From the NCBI GenBank assembly GCA_937881145.1, contig CALGFL010000086.1:1-6767 (forward strand): 6,767 nucleotides of DNA, in the 5' to 3' direction. Origin of the DNA: an uncultured Bordetella sp. Lineage in GTDB: Bacteria; Pseudomonadota; Gammaproteobacteria; Burkholderiales; Burkholderiaceae_B. The notes under the pieces are model-generated. The model made no database searches, had not been told where the DNA came from, and was given only the letters and a program-made list of their open reading frames with translations. Below are positions 1-5,770 of this stretch, one piece after another; the stretch's first letter is position 1; each line of letters opens with the position of its first letter. A program made the translations under genes and the position numbers.

Positions 1-1085
1 AGGCCGGGCCGTGCGGCCAGCCGCTGCGCCCACGCTGCGACGGCGCACGGGTCGGCAAGCAGGTAAGGCGTTGCGGCAGGAATCGTGTCCAGGGTCGTGC
101 CGAAAATCCGCGGCAGGCAGAGCATCGGCGCCTGGTAATCGAAAACGGTGGTCTCGGGCAGTCGATCGACGACCTCGACGCCGGGCAGCGAGGCGCGCAG
201 CAGCCTGGTCAGCGCCGGCGGCACGAACAGCGTGACCTGCGCGCCGAGGGCCTGCGCCATCGGGACATAGCGGACGAATTGCAGCGTGTCGCCGTAGCCC
301 TGTTCGACGAAGATCACCAGCCGCTTGCCGGCGATCGGTTCGCCCTCCCAGTCCGGGCAGGTGAGCCAGTCGGGGCGGGCAGGACGCGCGCCGCCGATGT
401 GAAAGCGCCAGCGATAGGCCTCGAAGCCGCGCGCCAGATCGCCGGCGCGCAAGAGCGTCACGGCGCGGTTGTAGCGCGTGTCGGCGCGATCCGGTTCGAG
501 CGCCAGCGCGCGGTCGTAGCAGGCCAGCGCATCGTCGAGCCGCCCCAGATGATGAAAACCCAGGCCGATGCCTTGGCAGAGCTCGGCGGAGCCCGAATTG
601 AGGGCGATCGCCTGGTCGATGTTTTCCAGCGCTTGGTCAAAGCGCGCCAGCTTCACGAGCGCGGCGCCGCGGCTGTTGAAGGCCTCGGCGTAATCGGGCT
701 TGAGCGCGAGGGCCTTGTCGTAGCTGGCCAGCGCTTCATCGAAACGGCCGAGCCTATATAAGGCCGCGCCGAGGCGGGTGAACGTTTCCGCCTCCGGCTG
801 CAGCGCCAGCGCACTGCCGTAGCTGGCAGCGGCCTCTTCGAATCGGCCGAGCCGGTACAAGGCCGCGCCGCGATTGCTAAAAATTTCGGCATCGGGTTTG
901 AGCGACAGCACGCGATCGTAGCTGGCCAGCGCGTCGTCGAAGCGTCCGAGATGAGCGAGAACGAGGCCGCGGCTGATCAGGGCTTCGGTGAAATCGGGTG
1001 CGAGGGCGACGGCCTTGTCGAAGTTCGCCAGGGCGGCATCGAAATGCTGCTGTTGGGACTGTTGCAGACCTTGCCTGACCAGCGC
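1..1085 (-). repeat. Module copy 2 of the TPR-transferase tandem duplication (truncated by window edge)
   Basis: Residues 560-920 repeat residues 22 onward. Bases 661-730 match 2275-2344 with two differences, and 300-344 match 1908-1952 with two differences. Other stretches diverge more, for example the RFHIGGARP linker against RFRIEDERRR in copy 1. The window ends inside the second transferase domain, before its expected DTSVAHLAG-like motif, so it cannot be said whether this domain is intact. Confidence 0.88.
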
Positions 1086-2762
1086 CAGCGCATCGTCGAT
1101 CGGACGTCGATCGGCCGCTGCCGGGGGAGCGGCGTCCCGTGCGGCAAACGCCTTCAATGCCGCTGCGACCTGGGCGATGACCGAGTCCCAGTCCCCCGGC
1201 GTCGGTTGATGGAACAGGCGCGCGGTCGGATACCAGGGGCTGTCTTCGCGGCCCATCAGCCAGCGCCAGCAACCGTCGTAGCGCGACAGAATCCAGACCG
1301 GCTTGCCCAGTCCGCCTGCCAGATGCGCCACCGACGTGTCGACGGTGATCACCAGATCCAGGCCGGCGATCAGTGCGGCGGTATCGGCGTAGTCGCGTAT
1401 CTCGCTCGTCCAATCGGTCAACTCGAGTCCGGCGGGCGGCGTCTGCGCTTCTTCGGCAGGCTGGCCGATCTGCAGACTGATGAATCGAATGCCGGGAATG
1501 GCTGCCAGCGGCGCAAGCTGGGCGAGTTTCAGGCTGCGCCGCGCGTCGATGTCGGGCAGGCGGCTGCTGCCGGCCCACACCAGACCCACTTTGAGGTCGG
1601 GCCGCGCCAGGCCGGACAGGGCGGCCAGCCGCTGCGTCCACGATGCCGCCGCGGTCGGGTCGGCCAACAGGTACGGCACCTGCGCAGGCACGGCGTCCAA
1701 GGTTGTGCCGAACAGCCGGGGCAGATCGAGCATCGGCGCCTGGTAGTCGAAAACGGCGGACTTGGGCAGCGTGTCGGTCACCTCGACGCCCGGCAAGGAC
1801 GCGCGCAGCAGCGCGAGCAGCGCCGCGGGCGCGAACAAGGTCACCTGCGCGCCGCGCGCGACCGCCATGGGCACATAGCGCACGAACTGCAGGGCGTCGC
1901 CGTAACCCTGTTCGACGAAGACCACCAGCCGCTTGCCGGCGAGCGGTTCGCCGTTCCAGTCGGGGCAGGCGATGTCGTCGGGCCGGGAGGGCCGACGGCG
2001 CTCGTCCTCTATGCGAAAGCGCCAGCGATAGTCTTCGAAGCCGCGCGCGAAGTCGCCTGCGGCAAGGAGAATCAAGGCGCGATGAAAATGCGCGTCGGCG
2101 TAGTCGGGCTTGAGCGCCAGCGCGCGGTCGTAGCAGGCCAGCGCGTCGTCGAACCGGCCGCAATTATGCAGGTCGACGCCGACGACCAGGCAGACCTCGG
2201 CAGAGCCGGCGTGCAGCGCGATCGCCTGGCCGATGCTTTCCAGGGCCTGGTCGTAACGCGCCAGTTTCGCCAGCGCGGCGCCGCGGCTGTTGAAGACCTC
2301 GGCGTAATCGGGCTTGAGCGCGAGGGCCTGGTCGTAGCTGGCCACGGCCTCTTCGAAGCGGCCCAGCTTGTGCAAGGCCATGCCGCGGATATTGAACGCC
2401 TGGGCGTCGGGCTTGAGCGCGAGGGCCTGGTCGTAGCTGGCCACCGCTTCGTCGAACCGGTCCAGCGTATAGAGAGCCAGCCCGCGGCTGCCGAACGCCT
2501 CGGCGTCGGGCCCGAGCGCCAGCACGCGGTCGTAGCTGGCCACGGCTTCCTGGAGGCGGCCGAGATAAAAGAGCACGATGCCGCGGCCGATCCAGGCTTC
2601 GGCGAAACCGGGCTCGAGAGCCGCGGCCTGGTCGAAGTTCGCCAAGGCTTCATCGAAGTGCTCCCGCCCGGCCAGCCGGAAGCCCTGCTTGACGAACGCC
2701 ATCGCATCGCCGGCCTGGGGCGATGCGATGGAAGGAGCGCCGTTGTCGGCCTGCGTGTTCAT
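1..2762 (-). CDS. Tandem TPR-glycosyltransferase (GT9-like) protein, double module, 3' end beyond window
   Basis: The minus-strand frame from ATG 2762-2760 stays open for 920 codons and leaves the left edge, so the C-terminus is missing. Seen: a 21-residue Ala/Ser leader; six TPR units (residues 22-223, units of 33-34 aa, typical core GRFDEAVASYDQALALKPD) and a capping helix; a transferase domain at about 242-540; an Ala/Pro linker (about 541-558); then a second TPR array (560-761, plus cap) and a second transferase domain cut at 920. Transferase motifs in module 1 are EQGYGD (284-289), KVGLVWAG (391-398), DTSVAHLAG (475-483) and SPWYP (508-512). EQGYGD recurs at 820-825, but the second DTSVAHLAG-equivalent lies outside the window. 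The C-terminal motif resembles the nucleotide-sugar site of GT9 heptosyltransferases, and TPR-GT9 proteins are a known bacterial family. No signal peptide or membrane segment is visible, so a cytoplasmic enzyme is likely. Substrate and acceptor cannot be read from the sequence. An in-frame stop at 2847-2849 bounds the start. No good Shine-Dalgarno precedes ATG 2762; ATG 2702 (Met21) is the alternative. Confidence 0.9.
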   Translation of the reverse strand, partial: MNTQADNGAPSIASPQAGDAMAFVKQGFRLAGREHFDEALANFDQAAALEPGFAEAWIGRGIVLFYLGRLQEAVASYDRVLALGPDAEAFGSRGLALYTLDRFDEAVASYDQALALKPDAQAFNIRGMALHKLGRFEEAVASYDQALALKPDYAEVFNSRGAALAKLARYDQALESIGQAIALHAGSAEVCLVVGVDLHNCGRFDDALACYDRALALKPDYADAHFHRALILLAAGDFARGFEDYRWRFRIEDERRRPSRPDDIACPDWNGEPLAGKRLVVFVEQGYGDALQFVRYVPMAVARGAQVTLFAPAALLALLRASLPGVEVTDTLPKSAVFDYQAPMLDLPRLFGTTLDAVPAQVPYLLADPTAAASWTQRLAALSGLARPDLKVGLVWAGSSRLPDIDARRSLKLAQLAPLAAIPGIRFISLQIGQPAEEAQTPPAGLELTDWTSEIRDYADTAALIAGLDLVITVDTSVAHLAGGLGKPVWILSRYDGCWRWLMGREDSPWYPTARLFHQPTPGDWDSVIAQVAAALKAFAARDAAPPAAADRRPIDDALALVRQGLQQSQQQHFDAALANFDKAVALAPDFTEALISRGLVLAHLGRFDDALASYDRVLSLKPDAEIFSNRGAALYRLGRFEEAAASYGSALALQPEAETFTRLGAALYRLGRFDEALASYDKALALKPDYAEAFNSRGAALVKLARFDQALENIDQAIALNSGSAELCQGIGLGFHHLGRLDDALACYDRALALEPDRADTRYNRAVTLLRAGDLARGFEAYRWRFHIGGARPARPDWLTCPDWEGEPIAGKRLVIFVEQGYGDTLQFVRYVPMAQALGAQVTLFVPPALTRLLRASLPGVEVVDRLPETTVFDYQAPMLCLPRIFGTTLDTIPAATPYLLADPCAVAAWAQRLAARPG
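2308..2345 (-). repeat. 38-bp exact DNA repeat within TPR units (copy b)
   Basis: Second copy of the 38-bp identical stretch, 99 nt from the first. It lies in the TPR unit that is itself nearly identical to the module-2 counterpart near 694-731, so the same unit is repeated both locally and between modules. Confidence 0.85.
2407..2444 (-). repeat. 38-bp exact DNA repeat within TPR units (copy a)
   Basis: This stretch is identical to 2308-2345. It encodes the second helix of a TPR unit (core SYDQALALKPD). The 99-nt spacing equals 33 codons rather than the canonical 34, because units ending KPDA-Q/E-x-F lack one residue compared with those ending KPDYAE. Confidence 0.85.
2699..2731. other. Perfect 13-bp inverted repeat at the 5' end of the TPR-transferase gene
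   Basis: CCATCGCATCGCC (2699-2711) and GGCGATGCGATGG (2719-2731) are exact reverse complements separated by a 7-nt loop. In the minus-strand mRNA this would be a very stable stem covering codons 11-22, with the in-frame ATG of Met21 inside its 3' arm. No T-run follows on either strand, so it is not a classical intrinsic terminator. It could limit translation, stall polymerase, or be a protein-binding palindrome. The inverted repeat is certain; its role is inferred. Confidence 0.8.
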
Positions 2763-2857
2763 CTTGGGGCCATGCGAGGAGATATCGCCAGAGATTAGCC
2801 CGTATCCACGGAGTTTGATCCGGCGAAGTACGGTCCGGCGTTTCGTTTACTCGGGGT
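2763..2857. other. Intergenic gap between yqeY and the TPR-transferase gene, no clear signal
   Basis: These 95 bases hold no gene. I see no convincing -35/-10 pair on the minus strand: a TAATCT-like element occurs at about 2792-2797, without a good -35 partner. There is no stem followed by a T-run that would terminate transcription after yqeY. A 7-bp direct repeat (TCCGGCG on the plus strand, at 2819-2825 and 2834-2840) is present. Whether the left gene has its own promoter stays open. Confidence 0.6.
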
Positions 2858-3316
2858 TCAGCCCAGCTTGGCCTTGAGCAGCTTGGACACTTCGGCCATA
2901 TCGGCGCGGCCGGCCAGGGCGGGCTTGACGATGGCCATGGCGCGGCCCATGGCGGCCGGCCCGCTCGCGCCCTGTGCGGCGACTTCGGCCAGCGCCTTGT
3001 CGATGACGGCGGCTACTTCTTCAGGCGATGCGGCCTGCGGCAGGAATTCCTGCAGCACCGCCAGTTCGGCCTTTTCCTGGTCGGCGCTTTCCGTGCGGCC
3101 GGCCTGCTCGAAGGCGGCGATGGATTCGCGGCGCTGCTTGACCTGCTTCTCGACGATGGCGGTGATCTCCGCGTCGGACAGTTCGCGGCGCTCGTCGACT
3201 TCCTTTTGCTTGAGGGCGGCCGAAAGAAAGCGCAGCGTACCCAGGCGGGCCGCATCCTTGGCGCGCATGGCGGTCTTGATTTCGTCGGCGATGCGTGTCT
3301 TGAGGGAAGTGCTCAT
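2858..3316 (-). CDS. yqeY: GatB/YqeY domain-containing protein
   Basis: Complete 152-aa protein starting MSTSLKTRIADEIKTAM, the usual length for the GatB/YqeY family (about 150 aa). It is largely helical and charged. The N-terminal part carries the family's RLGTLRFLSAALKQKE stretch (24-39). A central Glu/Lys-rich helical region includes QVKQRRESIAAFEQAGR (58-74), and the C-terminal end is MGRAMAIVKPALAGRADM (123-140) followed by SKLLKAKLG, matching the tail domain shared with the GatB subunit of tRNA amidotransferase. The family's precise activity is not established; a link to tRNA or translation is inferred from that domain. ATG 3316 was chosen because AAGGA lies five bases upstream and the family N-terminus begins there; the frame stays open further upstream, inside the ketosynthase gene. 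It follows that gene by 14 nt, consistent with co-transcription. In many proteobacteria yqeY sits near rpsU-dnaG, so this location is unusual. Confidence 0.93.
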   Translation of the reverse strand: MSTSLKTRIADEIKTAMRAKDAARLGTLRFLSAALKQKEVDERRELSDAEITAIVEKQVKQRRESIAAFEQAGRTESADQEKAELAVLQEFLPQAASPEEVAAVIDKALAEVAAQGASGPAAMGRAMAIVKPALAGRADMAEVSKLLKAKLG

Positions 3317-3321
3317 GAGAG

Positions 3322-3326
3322 TCCTT
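3322..3326 (-). promoter_or_regulatory. Ribosome binding site of yqeY
   Basis: AAGGA on the minus strand, five bases before ATG 3316. It fixes the start inside a frame that is open much further upstream, and it shows that this gene can be translated independently of the ketosynthase before it. Confidence 0.7.
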
Positions 3327-3330
3327 GGTG

Positions 3331-4557
3331 TCAGGCCCAGCGGCGAAAGACCAACGAGGTGTTGATGCCGCCGAAGGCGAAGTTGTTGTTCATGACGTAT
3401 TCGTGGCTGGCCAGGCGCGGGCCGCCCATGATGTAGTCGAGCTCGCCGCAGCGCGGATCGACCTCGTCGAGGTTGAGCGTGGCGGCGTAGTGGTCGTGCT
3501 TGAGCATCTCGATGCTGAACCAGGACTCGAGCGCGCCGCACGCGCCCAGCGTGTGGCCCAGGTAGCTTTTCTGCGAACTGATGGCGATCCGCGAACCGAA
3601 AACCGCCTGCGTGGCCTGGGTCTCGGCGATGTCGCCGTGCTCGGTGGCCGTGCCGTGGCCGTTGACATAGCCGATCGCCTCGGGCGGCAGCTGCGCGTCG
3701 CTCAAGGCCTGCTCCATGGCGATGCGCATGGTCGCGGCCTCGGGGCGGGTGATGTGGCTGCCGTCGGAGTTGCTGCCGAAGCCGACGATCTCGGCGTGGA
3801 TACGCGCGCCGCGGGCCACGGCGTGGTCCAGCGATTCGAGCACCAGCATGCCGGCGCCTTCGCCGATCACCAGGCCGTCGCGCTGGCTGTCGTAAGGGCG
3901 CGGCGAGAGTTCGGGCGCGTCGTTGCGCTGGCTGGTGGCATACAGCGCGTCGAAGACGATGGCCTCGCTGGGGCAGAGTTCTTCGGCGCCGCCGGCCAGC
4001 ATGAGCGCCTGGCGGCCGTAGCGTATGGCCTCGAAGGCATAGCCGATGCCCTGGCTGCCCGAGGTGCAGGCGCTGGAGGTGGGGATGATGCGGCCCTTCA
4101 GGCTGAAGAAGATGCCGATATTGGCCGCGGTGGTGTGCGGCATCATGCGCACGTAGGAATTGGCGTTCAGATCGTCGGTGACGCCGTTGAGCAGCATGTT
4201 GCCGAAGGCGCGGATTTCGGCGGTGCTGCCCGTGGACGAGCCACAGGCCACACCCATGCGGCCATCGGCGATGTCGGGGTTGCCGAGGAGGCCCGCGTCG
4301 GCCAGTGCGCGCTCGGCGGCGTAGACCGACAGCTGCGAGACGCGGCCCATGCTGCGCAGCTGCTTGCGCGTCCAGTGGCCGGGGATTTCGAATTCGGGTA
4401 TGGGCGCGGCCAGCCGGGTGTTGAGCTCGACGTAGCGGTCCCAGTCGCGCATGACGCGCACGGCGTTGCGGCCGGCGTCGAAGGCGGCGCAGATGGTGGG
4501 CCAGTCGCGCCCCAGGGCGCTGATGCCGCCCATGCCTGTTACGACGACGCGTTGCAT
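3331..4557 (-). CDS. apeR: Beta-ketoacyl-ACP synthase, ApeR-like (aryl polyene cluster)
   Basis: Complete 408-aa FabF/FabB-type ketosynthase, normal length. It would condense an acyl chain with malonyl-ACP by decarboxylative Claisen condensation. It begins MQRVVVTGMGG. All catalytic residues are present: Cys164 in SSACTSG, His301 in NGHGTAT, Lys330 and His335 in SYLGH, and a normal C-terminal gate NNFAFGGIN (391-399, Phe393 and Phe395). As the ketosynthase after the FabG-like gene it matches ApeR of aryl polyene clusters, which studied systems suggest works separately from the ApeO:ApeC pair. ATG 4557 is supported by GGAGGA eight bases upstream and overlaps the reductase stop as TGATG, indicating translational coupling. 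The same frame stays open upstream, but those residues are a shadow of the reductase gene. Family assignment is secure; the ApeR label rests on gene order. A FabF-like enzyme of a related polyene or fatty acid cluster is the alternative. Confidence 0.93.
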   Translation of the reverse strand: MQRVVVTGMGGISALGRDWPTICAAFDAGRNAVRVMRDWDRYVELNTRLAAPIPEFEIPGHWTRKQLRSMGRVSQLSVYAAERALADAGLLGNPDIADGRMGVACGSSTGSTAEIRAFGNMLLNGVTDDLNANSYVRMMPHTTAANIGIFFSLKGRIIPTSSACTSGSQGIGYAFEAIRYGRQALMLAGGAEELCPSEAIVFDALYATSQRNDAPELSPRPYDSQRDGLVIGEGAGMLVLESLDHAVARGARIHAEIVGFGSNSDGSHITRPEAATMRIAMEQALSDAQLPPEAIGYVNGHGTATEHGDIAETQATQAVFGSRIAISSQKSYLGHTLGACGALESWFSIEMLKHDHYAATLNLDEVDPRCGELDYIMGGPRLASHEYVMNNNFAFGGINTSLVFRRWA

Positions 4558-5300
4558 CAGCACAGTCCTCCGTTGACCGCCAGCACCTGGCGCGTGATGT
4601 AGGCCGCGGCGGGCGACATCAGAAAGGCGACGGCCGCGGCGACTTCTTCGGGCCGGCCCATGCGCTGGGCGGGAATGATTTTGAGAATTTCGTCCACGGG
4701 GACATTGTCGTCGATCATGTCGGTTTCGATGAGCCCCGGGGCCACGCAATTGACGGTGATTTGCCGTTTGGCCAACTCGATGGCCAGGGACTTGGCCGCG
4801 GCGATGACGCCAGCCTTGGACGCGCTGTAGTTGGCCTGGCCGCGGTTGCCGATCAGGCCCGAGACCGAGGCGATGCAGACGATGCGCCCGGGCGCGCGCC
4901 GGCGCACCATGGGCATCGCGAGCGGATGCAGCACATTGTAGAAGCCGTCCAGATTGGTGCGCAGGACCCGGTCCCAGTCCTCGCCGGTGAGCGCCGGGAA
5001 GGCGGCGTCGCGGGTCAGGCCGGCGTTCAGGACGACGCCGTAGTAGGCGCCGTGCGCCTGGATATCGGCTTCGAGCGCCGCCTTGCATTGCGCGCGGTCG
5101 GCGACGTCGAAACTCAGTATGCGGGCCTGGCGGCCCAGGCCGAGGATTTCATCGCGCACGGCCTGCGCCTGGTCCAGGCGGTTGCGGCAGTGCAGGACCA
5201 GGTCGTGACCGGCGGCCGCGAGCGCCAGGGCGATGGCGCGGCCTATGCCCCGGCTGGATCCGGTGACCAGGACGGTGGGATTGCTCACGGGTACGCTCAT
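4557..5300 (-). CDS. apeQ: 3-oxoacyl-ACP reductase, FabG family (ApeQ-like)
   Basis: Complete 247-aa classical short-chain dehydrogenase/reductase, the usual FabG length. It would reduce the 3-keto group on the ACP-bound polyene intermediate, normally with NADPH, giving the hydroxyl that the dehydratase then removes. Visible: the nucleotide-binding TGSSRGIG (13-20), Asp65 of FDVAD, NAG (92-94), and the catalytic tetrad Asn116, Ser145, Tyr158 and Lys162 with exact FabG spacing in GNRGQANYSASKAG. The PG of CVAPGLIETDM (185-195) and the C-terminal VNGGL are also FabG-like. ATG 5300 overlaps the dehydratase stop as ATGA and is preceded by GAGGT nine bases upstream. Its place between dehydratase and second ketosynthase matches ApeQ. 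It could be annotated simply as fabG, but the setting argues for pigment synthesis rather than housekeeping fatty acid synthesis. Confidence 0.94.
   Translation of the reverse strand: MSVPVSNPTVLVTGSSRGIGRAIALALAAAGHDLVLHCRNRLDQAQAVRDEILGLGRQARILSFDVADRAQCKAALEADIQAHGAYYGVVLNAGLTRDAAFPALTGEDWDRVLRTNLDGFYNVLHPLAMPMVRRRAPGRIVCIASVSGLIGNRGQANYSASKAGVIAAAKSLAIELAKRQITVNCVAPGLIETDMIDDNVPVDEILKIIPAQRMGRPEEVAAAVAFLMSPAAAYITRQVLAVNGGLC
4566..4571 (-). promoter_or_regulatory. Ribosome binding site of the ApeR-like ketosynthase
   Basis: GGAGGA on the minus strand lies eight bases before ATG 4557, inside the last codons of the reductase gene. It is the strongest Shine-Dalgarno in the window and decides the ketosynthase start. 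Confidence 0.75.
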
Positions 5301-5770
5301 GCGGGTTCGACCTCGTGCGTGTAGCGGGAGATGTCTTCGGGTTGATAGACGTTCAGGCGGGCCTGGGCGATTTCGCGCGCGCCTTCCACGATGCTGCCCT
5401 CGAAGACGCCCATGCCGCTGTCGTCCTGCAGCGTGCGCGCGACCTGGACGGTCAGCGCGGCGCCGGGCAGGAAGGCCTCGGCGCGGCATTCGTACCGGCG
5501 CGTGCCCAGCAGAAAGCCCATGCGCACCGGCTCGCCCGCCACGAGGGCCTGCCAGCCGGACCAGGCCGCCACGGCCTGGGCCAGGATTTCCAGGCCGATC
5601 CAGGGCGGCAGGCTGCCGTCGGCCAGGCTGAAGAGGCTGGGCCGCACGGTGGCGCGCGCCGTCAGGGTTTCGCTGTCGCACGACACGATTTCGTCGAGCA
5701 GGACGATATTGCCCGAATGCGGCAGCAGCGCGGTCGCGGGCAGGGGCAGCTGGGGTGCGGCCGGCGTCAT
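5297..5770 (-). CDS. apeP: 3-hydroxyacyl-ACP dehydratase, hot-dog fold (ApeP-like)
   Basis: Complete 157-aa protein of the small hot-dog dehydratase type (ApeP/COG4706-like) found in aryl polyene clusters; it would remove water from the 3-hydroxyacyl-ACP to form each double bond. Visible: the N-terminal LLPHSGNIVLLDEI (15-28, His18), corresponding to the FabZ LPHRYPFLLVD segment, and the central helix WIGLEILAQAVAAW (57-70, Glu61) matching the FabZ LxxEAMAQ helix. The histidine that FabZ carries about 14 residues before that glutamate is absent here; position 47 is Phe. In characterised aryl polyene systems ApeP works with a second dehydratase, ApeI, which is not in this window. The start ATG 5770 overlaps the ketosynthase stop as TGATG, and GGAG lies seven bases upstream. 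No signal peptide or membrane segment is seen. Confidence 0.85.
   Translation of the reverse strand: MTPAAPQLPLPATALLPHSGNIVLLDEIVSCDSETLTARATVRPSLFSLADGSLPPWIGLEILAQAVAAWSGWQALVAGEPVRMGFLLGTRRYECRAEAFLPGAALTVQVARTLQDDSGMGVFEGSIVEGAREIAQARLNVYQPEDISRYTHEVEPA

Larger units (their letters stand above)
1086..2699 (-). repeat. Module copy 1 of the TPR-transferase tandem duplication
   Basis: Residues 22-559 of the TPR-transferase protein form the first copy of a repeated module. It contains six TPR units, a cap, a complete GT9-like domain and the linker. Aligned to copy 2 it keeps a constant offset of 538 residues (1614 nt) through the whole TPR array, then 536 residues (1608 nt) after a 2-residue deletion in copy 2 just before the CPDW motif. 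The reading frame is preserved throughout, so both copies belong to one polypeptide. Confidence 0.9.

Noticed and set aside
877..2163. A 428-codon minus-strand frame inside the TPR-transferase gene
   Set aside because: Wrong frame: Arg/Ala/Pro-rich product. The true frame, set by ATG 2762, is continuous through the whole region.
2699..2731. The inverted repeat as an intrinsic terminator of the yqeY transcript
   Set aside because: It lies within the next gene's coding region and no T-run follows on either strand.
2759..2773. Four-codon reading frame (Met-Ala-Pro-Arg, stop) whose stop overlaps the TPR-transferase start as ATGA
   Set aside because: It has no Shine-Dalgarno and is too short to separate from chance; it would matter only if conserved in relatives.
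951..2798. A 615-codon open frame on the plus strand opposite the TPR-transferase gene
   Set aside because: It is the antisense shadow of a GC-rich repetitive gene. Its product has no recognisable domain, while the minus-strand frame gives clear TPR and transferase motifs throughout.
3317..3541. Upstream extension of the YqeY frame into the ketosynthase gene
   Set aside because: The extra 75 residues are an Arg-rich shadow of the ketosynthase; family length and the AAGGA site support ATG 3316.
3325..4602. A 425-codon open frame on the plus strand opposite the ApeR-like ketosynthase
   Set aside because: Low-complexity Gly/Ala/Val/His product with no family features; the opposite strand encodes a complete ketosynthase with all catalytic residues.
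4558..5088. Upstream extension of the ApeR-like ketosynthase frame as a possible fusion
   Set aside because: The extension overlaps the complete reductase gene in another frame and has no domain; the GGAGGA site supports ATG 4557.
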